Shown here: piece after piece, positions 33,670 through 42,035 of the stretch | Layout: each line of letters begins with the position of its first letter | How positions within the stretch are numbered: position 1 is the stretch's first letter | Source: Streptomyces sp. SS1-1 | GTDB lineage: Bacteria; Actinomycetota; Actinomycetes; Streptomycetales; Streptomycetaceae | Direction: 5' to 3' | Assembly (NCBI RefSeq): GCF_008973465.1 | Contig: NZ_WBXN01000004.1 | Span: 4,380,501-4,444,500, forward strand | Length of the DNA stretch: 64,000 nt | Position numbers and translations under genes: made by a program | Notes under the pieces: generated by a model | What the model was told of the DNA's origin: nothing | What the model saw: the letters and a program-made list of their open reading frames with translations, nothing else | The model's database searches: none

Positions 33670-34737
33670 ATGGCCACTGATCGCCCCCTCGCCGCCCACG
33701 ACCACCCGCAGGGGAACGGTTCCGCCGTGCCGGGCAGCCCGCGCGTACTCTCCGGGATCCAGCCCACCGCCGGTTCGTTCCACCTCGGCAACTACCTCGG
33801 CGCCGTCCGCCAGTGGGTGGCGCTCCAGGACACCCACGACGCGTTCTACATGGTCGTCGACCTGCACGCGATCACGGTCCCGCAGGACCCGGCCGAGCTG
33901 CGCGCCAACACCCGGCTCGCCGCCGCCCAGCTGCTGGCCGCCGGCCTCGACCCGGACCGCTGCACGCTGTTCGTGCAGAGCCACGTCCCCGAGCACGCCC
34001 AGCTCGCCTGGGTGATGAACTGCCTCACCGGCTTCGGCGAGGCCAGCCGCATGACCCAGTTCAAGGACAAGTCCGCCAAGCAGGGCGCGGACCGCGCCTC
34101 GGTCGGCCTGTTCACGTACCCGGTGCTCCAGGTCGCGGACATCCTGCTGTACCAGGCCAACGAGGTACCCGTCGGCGAGGACCAGCGCCAGCACATCGAG
34201 CTCACCCGTGACCTCGCCACGCGCTTCAACGGCCGTTTCGGCGAGACCTTCACGCTCCCGAAGCCGTACATCCTCAAGGAGACGGCGAAGATCTACGACC
34301 TCCAGGACCCGTCGATCAAGATGAGCAAGTCGGCGTCCACGCCGAAGGGCCTGATCAACCTCCTGGACGAGCCGAAGGCCACCGCGAAGAAGGTCAAGAG
34401 CGCGGTCACCGACACGGACACCGTCATCCGCTACGACGCCGAGAACAAGCCGGGCGTCAGCAACCTGCTCACGATCTACTCGACCCTCACGGGTACGGGA
34501 ATCGGGGAACTGGAGCAGAAGTACGACGGCAAGGGCTACGGTGCGCTCAAGACGGACCTCGCCGAGGTCATGGTCGAGTTCGTGACGCCCTTCCGGGAGC
34601 GCACCCAGCAGTATCTGGACGACCCGGAGACGCTCGACTCGATCCTGGCCAAGGGGGCGGAGAAGGCGCGTGCCGTCGCCGCGGAGACGCTCTCCCAGGC
34701 GTACGACAGGGTCGGCTTCCTGCCCGCCAAGCACTGA
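33670..34737 (+). CDS. trpS: Tryptophanyl-tRNA synthetase
   Basis: Class I aminoacyl-tRNA synthetase that charges tRNA-Trp. 355 residues. The ATP motif PTAGSFHLGNYLGA (HIGH equivalent), the VDLHAIT block, the Trp-pocket region and KMSKSAS (KMSKS loop) are intact, with the C-terminal helical anticodon region. Either ATG 33670 or in-frame ATG 33661 may be used; the G-run between them favours 33670. The 5' region is shared with the divergent sigma factor gene and its repeats. A hairpin follows. Confidence 0.96.
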   Translation: MATDRPLAAHDHPQGNGSAVPGSPRVLSGIQPTAGSFHLGNYLGAVRQWVALQDTHDAFYMVVDLHAITVPQDPAELRANTRLAAAQLLAAGLDPDRCTLFVQSHVPEHAQLAWVMNCLTGFGEASRMTQFKDKSAKQGADRASVGLFTYPVLQVADILLYQANEVPVGEDQRQHIELTRDLATRFNGRFGETFTLPKPYILKETAKIYDLQDPSIKMSKSASTPKGLINLLDEPKATAKKVKSAVTDTDTVIRYDAENKPGVSNLLTIYSTLTGTGIGELEQKYDGKGYGALKTDLAEVMVEFVTPFRERTQQYLDDPETLDSILAKGAEKARAVAAETLSQAYDRVGFLPAKH

Positions 34738-34763
34738 CCCCGCCCCACCGGGGGCGGCGGGAC

Positions 34764-34790
34764 GCGGTGGTGCGCCGGACGCACCACCGC
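34764..34790 (+). terminator. Stem-loop terminator after trpS
   Basis: Perfect 11-bp stem (34764-34774 with 34780-34790) with a 5-base loop, 27 bases past the trpS stop. Confidence 0.75.
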
Positions 34791-34942
34791 ACAGCGCTGC
34801 ACATCACTTCGGTTGCGCCTGCCCGCGGCGGGGCCGTGGCCGTACAGTCGATAACGGGTGACGGCATGGGCCGTCACCCGCGCTCACCCGATGGGCACGA
34901 GCTCCGCGACGGCGGACTCACCGACGAACGACAGGAGACGAC

Positions 34943-35521
34943 GTGGGGACCGTAACGATCGGCGTGTCGATCGCGGTCCCGGAGCCTCACGGCAGCCTGC
35001 TCCAGGAGCGGCGCGCGGGCTTCGGCGACGCCGCGGCTCACGGCATCCCCACGCACGTCACCCTGCTGCCGCCGACCGAGGTCGACGCCTCGCTGCTGCC
35101 CGCGATCGAGGCGCATCTGGCGGAGGTCGCGGCGCACGGGCGTCCCTTCCCGATGCGGCTGTCCGGCACGGGCACCTTCCGGCCGCTGTCGCCGGTCGTC
35201 TTCGTCCAGGTCGTCGAGGGCGCCGAGGCCTGCACGTGGCTGCAGAAGCAGGTCCGGGACGCCTCCGGGCCGGTCGCGCGCGAGCTGCAGTTCCCGTACC
35301 ACCCGCATGTGACCGTCGCCCACGGCATCGACGAGGAGTCGATGGACCGCGCGTTCGAGGAGCTGGCCGACTACCGGGCCGAGTGGCCCTGCACCGGCTT
35401 CGCCCTGTACGAGCAGGGCGCCGACGGCGTCTGGCGCAGGCTGCGGGACTTCACCTTCGGCGGTCCGGTGGTGCCCCCGCAGGCCGGCCGCGTCGAGCGC
35501 GGGTCCATCCCGGCGTCGTAG
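34943..35521 (+). CDS. 2'-5' RNA ligase / 2H phosphoesterase family protein
   Basis: 192 residues. Two HxT motifs define the 2H fold: HVT in PTHVTLLPP (residue 38) and HVT in HPHVTVAHG (about residue 126), about 88 residues apart as expected. Members act on 2'-5' or cyclic phosphodiester RNA ends. GTG 34943 follows ACAGGAG. The final ~20 residues (VPPQAGRVERGSIPAS) look disordered. The gene is convergent with the DprE2-like gene. Confidence 0.88.
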   Translation: MGTVTIGVSIAVPEPHGSLLQERRAGFGDAAAHGIPTHVTLLPPTEVDASLLPAIEAHLAEVAAHGRPFPMRLSGTGTFRPLSPVVFVQVVEGAEACTWLQKQVRDASGPVARELQFPYHPHVTVAHGIDEESMDRAFEELADYRAEWPCTGFALYEQGADGVWRRLRDFTFGGPVVPPQAGRVERGSIPAS

Positions 35522-35530
35522 CCGCCGTCC

Positions 35531-36286
35531 TCACACGGGCAGCCGGCGGAAGACCGCGCGCGGGACGTGCCGCAGCGCCGACATCACCACGCGGAGCGTG
35601 CCCGGCACCCACACCGTCTCGGAGCGCCGCCGCAGCCCCACCTCGATCGCCGTGGCGACCGCCTCCGGGGTGGTCGCGAACGGCACCTCCTCGCGGCCGG
35701 CGGTCATCCTCGTACGCACGAACCCCGGGCGTACGACCATGACGTGCACGCCGGTGCCGTGCAGCGCGTCGCCCAGTCCCTGTGTGAAGGCGTCCAGGCC
35801 GGCCTTGCTGGAGCCGTAGATGAAGTTGGCGCGGCGCGCCCGCTCGCCGGCGACCGACGACAGCACGACCAGTGAGCCGTGCCCCTGGGACTGCAGGGCG
35901 CAGGCGCTGACCAGGGCGGCGGAGACGGCACCCGTGTAGTTGGTCTGGGCGACCCGGACCGCGTTCAGCGGCTCGCGTTCGTCGCGCGCCTGGTCGCCGA
36001 GGATGCCGAAGGCGAGCAGCACCATGTCGATGTCGCCCTCGGCGAACACCTTGCCGAGCACCGCCTCGTGGGACTCGGGGTCGAGCGCGTCGAAGGCGAC
36101 CGTGCGCACGTCGGCCCCGAGGGCCCCGAGCTCTGCGGCGGACCGGTCCAGGGCGGGTGAGGGGCGGCCCGCCAGCCAGACGGTGCGGGTGCGGCGCGTG
36201 ATCAGCCGGCGGGCGGTGGCCAGCGCGATCTCGGATGTGCCGCCGAGGACGAGCAGGGACTGGGGAAGGCCGAAGGCGTCCTTCAC
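35531..36286 (-). CDS. DprE2-like short-chain dehydrogenase
   Basis: 251 residues. NAD(P)-binding GGTSEIALATARRL at the N-terminus, catalytic Ser in LVVLSSVAGERARR and YxxxK in YGSSKAGLD. With the neighbouring DprE1-like protein it would reduce the 2-keto polyprenyl-phosphoribose intermediate to the arabinose form, as in mycobacteria. GTG 36286 is selected because AAGGAG lies 5-6 bases upstream; a TTG frame further 5' belongs to shadow sequence. It follows the DprE1 stop at 36319 by 32 bases in the same direction, so the two form an operon. Confidence 0.85.
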   Translation of the reverse strand: MKDAFGLPQSLLVLGGTSEIALATARRLITRRTRTVWLAGRPSPALDRSAAELGALGADVRTVAFDALDPESHEAVLGKVFAEGDIDMVLLAFGILGDQARDEREPLNAVRVAQTNYTGAVSAALVSACALQSQGHGSLVVLSSVAGERARRANFIYGSSKAGLDAFTQGLGDALHGTGVHVMVVRPGFVRTRMTAGREEVPFATTPEAVATAIEVGLRRRSETVWVPGTLRVVMSALRHVPRAVFRRLPV

Positions 36287-36318
36287 GACAACTCCTTGGG
36301 GGGAATGGGAAGCCGGGG

Positions 36319-37674
36319 TCAGAGGTCGAGGCGGCGGGCCAGGTCGGAGACGAGGACGCCGCGCGGGTCCATACGGGCGCGCAGCGCGCGGAAGTCGTCC
36401 AGGCGCGGGTACATCGCGGCGAGCAGTTCGGGCCGCAGCCGGGAGTCCTTGGCGAGGTACACCCGTCCGCCGGCCGTGGCCACGTCCTCGTCGAACGTGT
36501 CCAGGAGGGCACCGAGGCCCGGCAGTCCGGCGGGGATGTCCAGGGCCAGGGTCCAGCCGGGCCGCGGGAACGAGAGCCAGCCCGGGTCGGCGTCCCCGAA
36601 CCGCTTGAGGACGGCCAGGAAGGACGGGCAGCGGTGCTCGGAGACCCGCCGCACGATCCGGCGCAGGGTGTCCTCCTGGCCGTGCCCGACGGTGAACTGG
36701 TACTGCACGAAGCCGCTCCGGCCGTAGATCCGGTTCCAGTGCGGCACCCCGTCCAGGGGGTGGAAGAAGGCGGACAGCTTCTGGAGCTGGCCGGTCCGCG
36801 CGCGGGGCGCCCTGCGGTACCAGAGCTCGTTGAACCAGCCGACCGTACGGCGGCTCAGCAGCCCCTCGGGCAGGACGGCGGGGACCGCGGGCAGCCGGGA
36901 GGGCCGGAACTCGAGCGGGTGCCTTCGCGCGCGCGTGCCCTTCGGCAGCGCGTCCAGGGGGGCGTGGTCGCCGCGGGTGAGCACCGCGCGCCCGGTCGAG
37001 GCGCCGCGTGCCAGCAGGTCGATCCAGGCGACCGAGTAGCGGTACTGGTCGTCGGTGGCCGTCATCCGGGCCATCACGTCGTCCAGGTCGCGGGCCCGCT
37101 CGGTGTCGACCGTCATCAGCGAGGTCCGCACCGGCTGGAGTTGCACGGTGGCGGTGAGGATCACACCGGTCAGGCCCATGCCGCCGGTGGTGGCGTCGAA
37201 CAGGGGGGTGCCGCGCGGGACCGTGCGGATCTCGCCGTCGGCCGTGAGGAGTTCCAGCGACAGGACGTGCCGGGAGAAGGAGCCGGACACATGGTGGTTC
37301 TTGCCGTGGATGTCCGCGCCGATCGCGCCGCCGACCGTCACATAGCGGGTCCCGGGGGTGACGGGCACGAACCAGCCGAGTGGCAGCAGCACCTCCATGA
37401 GCCGGTGCAGGGAGACGCCCGCGTCGCACGAGACGACCCCGCCCGCCGCGTCGACGGCGTGCACCCGGTCCAGGGCGGTCATGTCGATGACCGTGCCCCC
37501 GGCGTTCTGCGCCGCGTCCCCGTACGCCCGTCCCAGGCCCCGCGGGATCCCGCCGCGCGCCCCGCAGGCGCGGACCGCGGCCGCGGCCTCCTCGTAGGTC
37601 CGCGGGCGGATCAGCAGGGAGGTGGTGGGGGCGGTGCGGCCCCATCCCGTGACGGAGACGGTGTCGGCAGGCAT
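36319..37674 (-). CDS. DprE1-like decaprenylphosphoryl-ribose oxidase (FAD)
   Basis: 451 residues, close to M. tuberculosis DprE1 (461). FAD-binding PGTRYVTVGGAIGADIHGKNHH (residues ~110-131), catalytic-domain block WFNELWYRR, RSGFVQYQFTVGHGQEDTLR and the flavin-contact Lys in YLAKDSRLRP correspond to family positions. The residue matching Cys387 of the mycobacterial enzyme, which covalent benzothiazinones attack, is Ala here (WTLALDIPAG versus WNICVDFPI). ATG 37674 begins MPADTV. It oxidises the 2' position of polyprenylphosphoryl-ribose; a polyprenyl phosphate substrate is inferred from the neighbouring UbiA and PAP2 genes. Confidence 0.88.
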   Translation of the reverse strand: MPADTVSVTGWGRTAPTTSLLIRPRTYEEAAAAVRACGARGGIPRGLGRAYGDAAQNAGGTVIDMTALDRVHAVDAAGGVVSCDAGVSLHRLMEVLLPLGWFVPVTPGTRYVTVGGAIGADIHGKNHHVSGSFSRHVLSLELLTADGEIRTVPRGTPLFDATTGGMGLTGVILTATVQLQPVRTSLMTVDTERARDLDDVMARMTATDDQYRYSVAWIDLLARGASTGRAVLTRGDHAPLDALPKGTRARRHPLEFRPSRLPAVPAVLPEGLLSRRTVGWFNELWYRRAPRARTGQLQKLSAFFHPLDGVPHWNRIYGRSGFVQYQFTVGHGQEDTLRRIVRRVSEHRCPSFLAVLKRFGDADPGWLSFPRPGWTLALDIPAGLPGLGALLDTFDEDVATAGGRVYLAKDSRLRPELLAAMYPRLDDFRALRARMDPRGVLVSDLARRLDL

Positions 37675-37718
37675 GTCGGCGACCGTAGCGCCCGCTTGTG
37701 CGGCATTACTTCTGAAAC

Positions 37719-37755
37719 ATCCCACCCCTCCCCGAAATGGGTGATTAATGGGATG
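37719..37755. promoter_or_regulatory. Nested inverted repeat in the dprE1-PAP2 divergent promoter
   Basis: CATCCCA (37719-37725) pairs with TGGGATG (37749-37755), with CACCC/GGGTG nested inside. The tract is AT-richer than the surroundings and sits in the 133-bp divergent region. It could be a regulator site or a cruciform-like element; no regulator is adjacent. Confidence 0.4.
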
Positions 37756-37807
37756 TCGCTCAATATTGCCGTAATGACGGCCTCGTGGGCGTGAACAGTG
37801 GGTCCAC

Positions 37808-38344
37808 ATGGACCACCTCGACGCCATCGATCGGCAAGGCCTTCGGGGCGCGGACCACCGCATCCTGTCCGTCCTGCACGCCCGTGCCCGCGACCCGAGG
37901 GTCGCCGGCGCCGCCCGCGCCCTGTCCTGGACGGGCGAACACGGCGCGCTGTGGCTGGCGGCGGGCCTGACGGGTGCCGCCGTGGACGGCGGGCGGCGCG
38001 GCGCCTGGCTGCGCGGCACGGCGCTCACGGCCGGGGCGCACCTCGTCAGCATGGCGGTCAAACGGGTCGTGCGCCGCCCGCGCCCGGCGCACGTCGAACC
38101 GCTGGTGCGCACCGCCGGCCGGCACTCCTTCCCGAGCTCCCACGCCGCCTCCGCGACGGCCGCCGCCGTCGCGTTCGGGGCGCTCGGCGTGCCCGCGATC
38201 GCGCCCCTCGCCGCCGCGATGTGCCTGTCCCGACTCGTCGTCGGCGTGCACTACCCCTCGGACGTGGCCGCGGGCGCCGCCCTCGGCGCGCTCACGGCGG
38301 GCCTCGGAGCACGCTGGATGGGCAAGGGAGGCGTCCATGGCTGA
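37808..38344 (+). CDS. PAP2-family polyprenyl-phospho-sugar phosphatase
   Basis: 178 residues with the three PAP2 phosphatase motifs: KRVVRRPRP (motif 1), the PSSH block in HSFPSSHAASA (motif 2) and SRLVVGVHYPSDVAAG (motif 3), set among small hydrophobic segments. In mycobacteria the homologous position is filled by Rv3807c, which dephosphorylates decaprenylphosphoryl-5-phosphoribose. Its stop overlaps the next start by 8 bases, so it is coupled to the UbiA-type transferase. It is divergent from dprE1. Confidence 0.88.
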   Translation: MDHLDAIDRQGLRGADHRILSVLHARARDPRVAGAARALSWTGEHGALWLAAGLTGAAVDGGRRGAWLRGTALTAGAHLVSMAVKRVVRRPRPAHVEPLVRTAGRHSFPSSHAASATAAAVAFGALGVPAIAPLAAAMCLSRLVVGVHYPSDVAAGAALGALTAGLGARWMGKGGVHG

Positions 38345-39329
38345 GGCCGGGCCCCTGACGAGCACCGGACGCGCCGGGGAGGCGACGCTCCACGAGCAGC
38401 GCCGGCCGGCGCCCCGGACCGAGCCGTCCTCCGGCGGGCGCGGCCCGCGAGGCGTGGTGACGGGCTTGCTCAGGACCGCGCGTCCCAAGCAGTGGGTCAA
38501 GAACGTCCTGGTCGTCGCCGCCCCGGCCGCCGCGGGCCGGCTCTTCTCGGTGCACGCCCTGACCCAAGTGGCGCTCGTCTTCGCCCTGTTCACCGCCTGC
38601 GCCGCCGCCGTCTACCTGGTCAACGACGCCCGCGACGCCGACGCGGACCGCGCCCACCCCACCAAGCGCCGCCGCCCGGTCGCCGCCGGACAGGTGCCCG
38701 TCCCCGTCGCGTACGCCGCCGGAGGCGTCCTCGCCGTCCTCGGGCCCGCCCTCGCCGCCTGGCTGGCCTCCCCGGCCGTCGCGGCCCTGCTGGTGGCCTA
38801 CCTGGGCATGCAACTGGCGTACTGCGTACGGCTCAAGCACGTCCTCGTCGCCGACCTCGCGGTCGTCACGACCGGTTTCCTGATGCGGGCCGTCGCCGGC
38901 GGGCTCGCGCTCGGCATCCCGCTCTCGCGCTGGTTCCTCATCACCACCGGGTTCGGGGCGCTGTTCATGGTGGCGGCCAAGCGGTACTCCGAGGCCGTCC
39001 AGATGGCCGGGAAGGCGGGCGCCACGCGCGCGTTGCTCACCGAGTACACCCCCGGCTACCTGCGCTTCGTCTGGCAGCTCGCGGCCGGCGTCGCCGTGCT
39101 CGGCTACTGCCTGTGGGCCCTGGAGGAGGGCGGGGTGCCGCACGCCAGCGTGCTGCCCTGGCGGCAGCTGTCCATGGTCGCCTTCGTCCTCGCGATCCTG
39201 CGGTACGCCGTGTTCGCCGACCGGGGCACCGCGGGCGAGCCCGAGGAGGTGGTCCTGCGCGACCGGGCCCTGGCGGTCATCGGGGTGGTGTGGATGACGA
39301 TGTACGCGCTGGCGGTGGCCAATTGGTAG
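38337..39329 (+). CDS. Decaprenyl-phosphate phosphoribosyltransferase (UbiA family)
   Basis: 330 residues, multi-pass UbiA prenyltransferase-fold protein. The Asp-rich motif NDARDADADRAHPTKRRRPVAAG (near residue 100) and the second acidic region around VADLAVVTTGFLMRAVAGG correspond to Mg/PRPP-binding loops. It should transfer 5-phosphoribose from PRPP to polyprenyl phosphate. ATG 38337 overlaps the PAP2 stop. The N-terminus has a ~40-residue charged extension before PKQWVKN, the first family-like block. The GtrA gene overlaps its end. Confidence 0.88.
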   Translation: MAEAGPLTSTGRAGEATLHEQRRPAPRTEPSSGGRGPRGVVTGLLRTARPKQWVKNVLVVAAPAAAGRLFSVHALTQVALVFALFTACAAAVYLVNDARDADADRAHPTKRRRPVAAGQVPVPVAYAAGGVLAVLGPALAAWLASPAVAALLVAYLGMQLAYCVRLKHVLVADLAVVTTGFLMRAVAGGLALGIPLSRWFLITTGFGALFMVAAKRYSEAVQMAGKAGATRALLTEYTPGYLRFVWQLAAGVAVLGYCLWALEEGGVPHASVLPWRQLSMVAFVLAILRYAVFADRGTAGEPEEVVLRDRALAVIGVVWMTMYALAVANW

Positions 39330-39757
39330 GGCCGCGACCCGCCCGCCGCGAGATCCTGGGGTTCGCCGCCGCCGGGCTCGCCGCCTACACCGTCGACCTC
39401 GCGCTGTTCACCGCCCTGCGCGGGCCCGCCGGACTCGGCCCGCTCACCGCCAAGAGCCTGTCCTTCCTCGCCGGCTGCAGCGTCGCCTACGCCGGGAACG
39501 CCCTCGGCACCTACCGGCACACCCGCCCGCGCGGGCCGCGCCCCTACGCCGCGTTCCTCGTGGTGAACGCCGCCGGGGCCGCCGTCCAGCTGCTCTGCCT
39601 GGCCGTGAGCCACTACGGGCTCGGGTTCACCTCCCAGCGCGCGGACACCGTCTCGGGGGCGGTCGTCGGCATGGCGCTGGCTACGGTCCTGCGGTTCTGG
39701 GGCACACGGACATGGGTGTTCCGTGCGGAGGGGAGAGTCGGATCGTGGACTGGCTGA
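39323..39757 (+). CDS. GtrA-family membrane protein
   Basis: 144 residues with four hydrophobic segments: ILGFAAAGLAAYTVDLALFTAL, LSFLAGCSVAYAGNALGTYR, YAAFLVVNAAGAAVQLLCLAV and VVGMALATVLRFWGTRTWVFR, the GtrA arrangement. Mycobacterial Rv3789 is a GtrA protein encoded beside dprE1 and proposed to move polyprenyl-linked arabinose. TTG 39323, overlapping the UbiA stop, is the only usable start near the family N-terminus; its ribosome site is weak. The 3' end overlaps the next gene by 13 bases. Confidence 0.78.
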   Translation: MVGPRPARREILGFAAAGLAAYTVDLALFTALRGPAGLGPLTAKSLSFLAGCSVAYAGNALGTYRHTRPRGPRPYAAFLVVNAAGAAVQLLCLAVSHYGLGFTSQRADTVSGAVVGMALATVLRFWGTRTWVFRAEGRVGSWTG

Positions 39758-40716
39758 AGAGACTCCCCGTCGTGGGGCCCTGGGTGGCCCGGCTGATGAC
39801 CACGCACGCGTGGCGGTCCTACGAGCGCCTCGACCGGGTGAAGTGGACGCGGCTGGCGGCGGCGATGACCTTCGTCAGCTTCGTCGCGCTGTTCCCGCTG
39901 CTCACCGTGGCGGCGGCGATCGCGGCCGCCACGCTCAGCAAGGAGCAGCAGGACACGCTCCAGGACAAGCTGGCCGAACAGGTCCCCGGCATCTCCGACC
40001 AGCTCGACATCAACACCCTCGTGCAGAACGCCGGCACGGTCGGCCTCATCGCGGGCGCCGCCCTGCTGCTCACCGGCATCAGCTGGGTGGGCTCGGTGCG
40101 CGAGTGCCTGCGCGCGGTCTGGGAGCTGCCCGACGAGGAGGAGAACCCGCTGCTGCACAAGGCCAAGGACGCCGTCGTCCTGGTCGGCCTGGGCGGCGCG
40201 ATCCTGGTGACGGTCCTCGCGTCCACCGTGGCCTCCGCGGCGGTCGGCTGGACGACCCGTCAGCTCGGTGTGGACGAGGCCGGCTGGGGCGGGGTCCTGC
40301 TGCGGGCCGCCGCCTTCCTGGTCGCGGTCCTCGCCGGCTTCCTGGTCCTGCTGTACGTGCTGACCCTGCTGCCGGGCGTCGAACCGCCGCGCCGCCGGCT
40401 GCTGGTGGCCGCCCTGATCGGCGCGATCGGCTTCGAACTGCTGAAGCTGCTGCTCAGCGGCTACATCCAGGGCGTGGCCACGAAGAGCATGTACGGCGCG
40501 TTCGGCGTGCCCGTCGCCCTGCTGCTGTGGATCAACTTCACGTCGAAACTGGTGGTGTTCTGCGCGGCCTGGACGGCGACCGGCAGCAAGGAGGCCGAAC
40601 CGGTGGACGGGTCCGCGGCGCCGGAGACCTCCGGCGGCCCGGACCCGTCCGGCGGACCAGGGGTCAGGAACGGCCCCGGCGGCGCACCAGGTCGGGCAGC
40701 GGCCACCGGCGGTTGA
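39745..40716 (+). CDS. YihY/BrkB-family membrane protein
   Basis: 323 residues. Six hydrophobic segments include TRLAAAMTFVSFVALFPLLTVAAAIAAA, LIAGAALLLTGISWVGS, AVVLVGLGGAILVTVLAS, AAFLVAVLAGFLVLLYVLTLL, LLVAALIGAIGFELLKLLL and GVPVALLLWINFTSKLVVFCAAW, the last being the conserved YihY block. Function is unresolved; exporter and RNase BN assignments are not supported by recent work. GTG 39745 follows GGAGGGGAGAG and overlaps gtrA. ATG 39712 is an in-frame alternative. The 3' end overlaps the carboxypeptidase gene on the other strand by 53 bases. Confidence 0.88.
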   Translation: MDWLKRLPVVGPWVARLMTTHAWRSYERLDRVKWTRLAAAMTFVSFVALFPLLTVAAAIAAATLSKEQQDTLQDKLAEQVPGISDQLDINTLVQNAGTVGLIAGAALLLTGISWVGSVRECLRAVWELPDEEENPLLHKAKDAVVLVGLGGAILVTVLASTVASAAVGWTTRQLGVDEAGWGGVLLRAAAFLVAVLAGFLVLLYVLTLLPGVEPPRRRLLVAALIGAIGFELLKLLLSGYIQGVATKSMYGAFGVPVALLLWINFTSKLVVFCAAWTATGSKEAEPVDGSAAPETSGGPDPSGGPGVRNGPGGAPGRAAATGG

Positions 40717-41971
40717 CCAGGAAGACGCCCGCGCCGAGCAGCGCGAGGACGCCCGCGGCGATGCCGAGCGCGACCCCGACGCCCCCCGACCCGCCGGCCG
40801 CGGAGGCGCCCACGGCGGGCTTGGCGGACTTCTCCGCGCCCTTGGCGCCCCCGGCCTCCCCGGACGTGCCCGCGCCGGGCTGCGCGGCGCCCTGGGCGCT
40901 CTTCGGCGCCACCAGCTCACCCACCGGCTGCACCTTGCCGGCCGCCTCGAAGCCCCAGTCGAACAGCCGCGCGGACTCCTTGTAGACCTCGTTGTGCTCC
41001 TTCTTCTCCGGGTTCATCACGGTGACGAGCAGCACCCGGCCGTCGCGCTCGGCGACGCCGGTGAAGGTGTGACCGGCGTTGGTGGTGTAACCGTTCTTCA
41101 CCCCGGCGATGCCCGGATAGACCGACATGTCGTAGTCGCCGCGCAGCAGCCGGTTGGTGTTCTGGATCTCGAAGGACCCGCGCACCGACTTGCCCTTGCT
41201 CTTCTTCGTCGCCCCCGGGAACTTCGTGGTGACCGTCGAGCAGTACTCCCGGAAGTCCTTCTTCTGCAGCCCGGACCGCGCGAACAGCGTCAGGTCGTAC
41301 GCCGACGACACCTGACCCGGCGCGTCGTAGCCGTCGGGGGAGACCACGTGCGTGTCGAGGGCCTGCAGCTCCTCGGCGTGCTCGTTCATCTCCCGCACGG
41401 TCTTGTCGACGCCGCCGTTCATCGCGGACAGCACGTGCACGGCGTCGTTCCCGGAGGCCAGGAAGACACCGAGCCACAGGTCGTGCACCGAGTACGTCTC
41501 GTTCTCCTTTATCCCGACCACGCTGGAGCCGGCGCCGACGCCCGCCAGGTCGGACACGGCCACCTTGTGCTCGGTGCTCTTCGGGAAGCGGGGCAGCACG
41601 GTGTCGGCGAACAGCATCTTCATGGTGCTCGCCGGGGCCAGCCGCCAGTGCGCGTTGTGCGCGGCGAGCACGTCGCCGGACTCGGCGTCGGCGACGATCC
41701 AGGAGCGGGCCGACAGGTCCTTCGGCAGGACGGGAGCGCCGCCCGCGAGGTTCACCTGGGTGCCGGGCCGGCCCAGCAGCTCCCCGCCCACCGTCGACAT
41801 GTCCGCCGGGGGTGTGGCCGAAGGGCTCGTACTCGGCGACGGCCGGGGGGCCGCGTGCGCGACGGGCACGGTCAGCGCGAGGGACGACAGGACGGCGGAG
41901 GCGACCAGCAGGCCACGCCTGGCGGTCTTCGTAGGTGCGGGCACGAGCGGAAACGTACAGGGCGTTCCCAT
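40664..41971 (-). CDS. D-alanyl-D-alanine carboxypeptidase (low-mass PBP)
   Basis: Serine DD-peptidase that trims pentapeptide stems of peptidoglycan. About 435 residues: a signal peptide (LLVASAVLSSLALTVPVAHAA), a Ser/Pro linker, then the catalytic domain with SxxK in LAPASTMKM, SxN in FLASGNDAV and a KTG-equivalent KNGYTTNAG. The C-terminus has a Gly/Ala linker, one membrane segment near residues 395-418 and a basic tail RRRGRS, the class anchor. ATG 41971 is the chosen start. Its 3' end lies antisense to the YihY gene. Confidence 0.93.
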   Translation of the reverse strand: MGTPCTFPLVPAPTKTARRGLLVASAVLSSLALTVPVAHAAPRPSPSTSPSATPPADMSTVGGELLGRPGTQVNLAGGAPVLPKDLSARSWIVADAESGDVLAAHNAHWRLAPASTMKMLFADTVLPRFPKSTEHKVAVSDLAGVGAGSSVVGIKENETYSVHDLWLGVFLASGNDAVHVLSAMNGGVDKTVREMNEHAEELQALDTHVVSPDGYDAPGQVSSAYDLTLFARSGLQKKDFREYCSTVTTKFPGATKKSKGKSVRGSFEIQNTNRLLRGDYDMSVYPGIAGVKNGYTTNAGHTFTGVAERDGRVLLVTVMNPEKKEHNEVYKESARLFDWGFEAAGKVQPVGELVAPKSAQGAAQPGAGTSGEAGGAKGAEKSAKPAVGASAAGGSGGVGVALGIAAGVLALLGAGVFLVNRRWPLPDLVRRRGRS

Positions 41972-42035
41972 GGAAGTCCCGTTCCCGCCCCCACCCCGCT
42001 CCGTGCACCCGGCGGGGGACGGCGATACTGAGGAC

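Noticed and set aside
35451..37645. Single long frame spanning the DprE2 gene and much of DprE1
   Set aside because: Only its end, from GTG 36286, is a real protein; the first part is a shadow of dprE1 in another frame.
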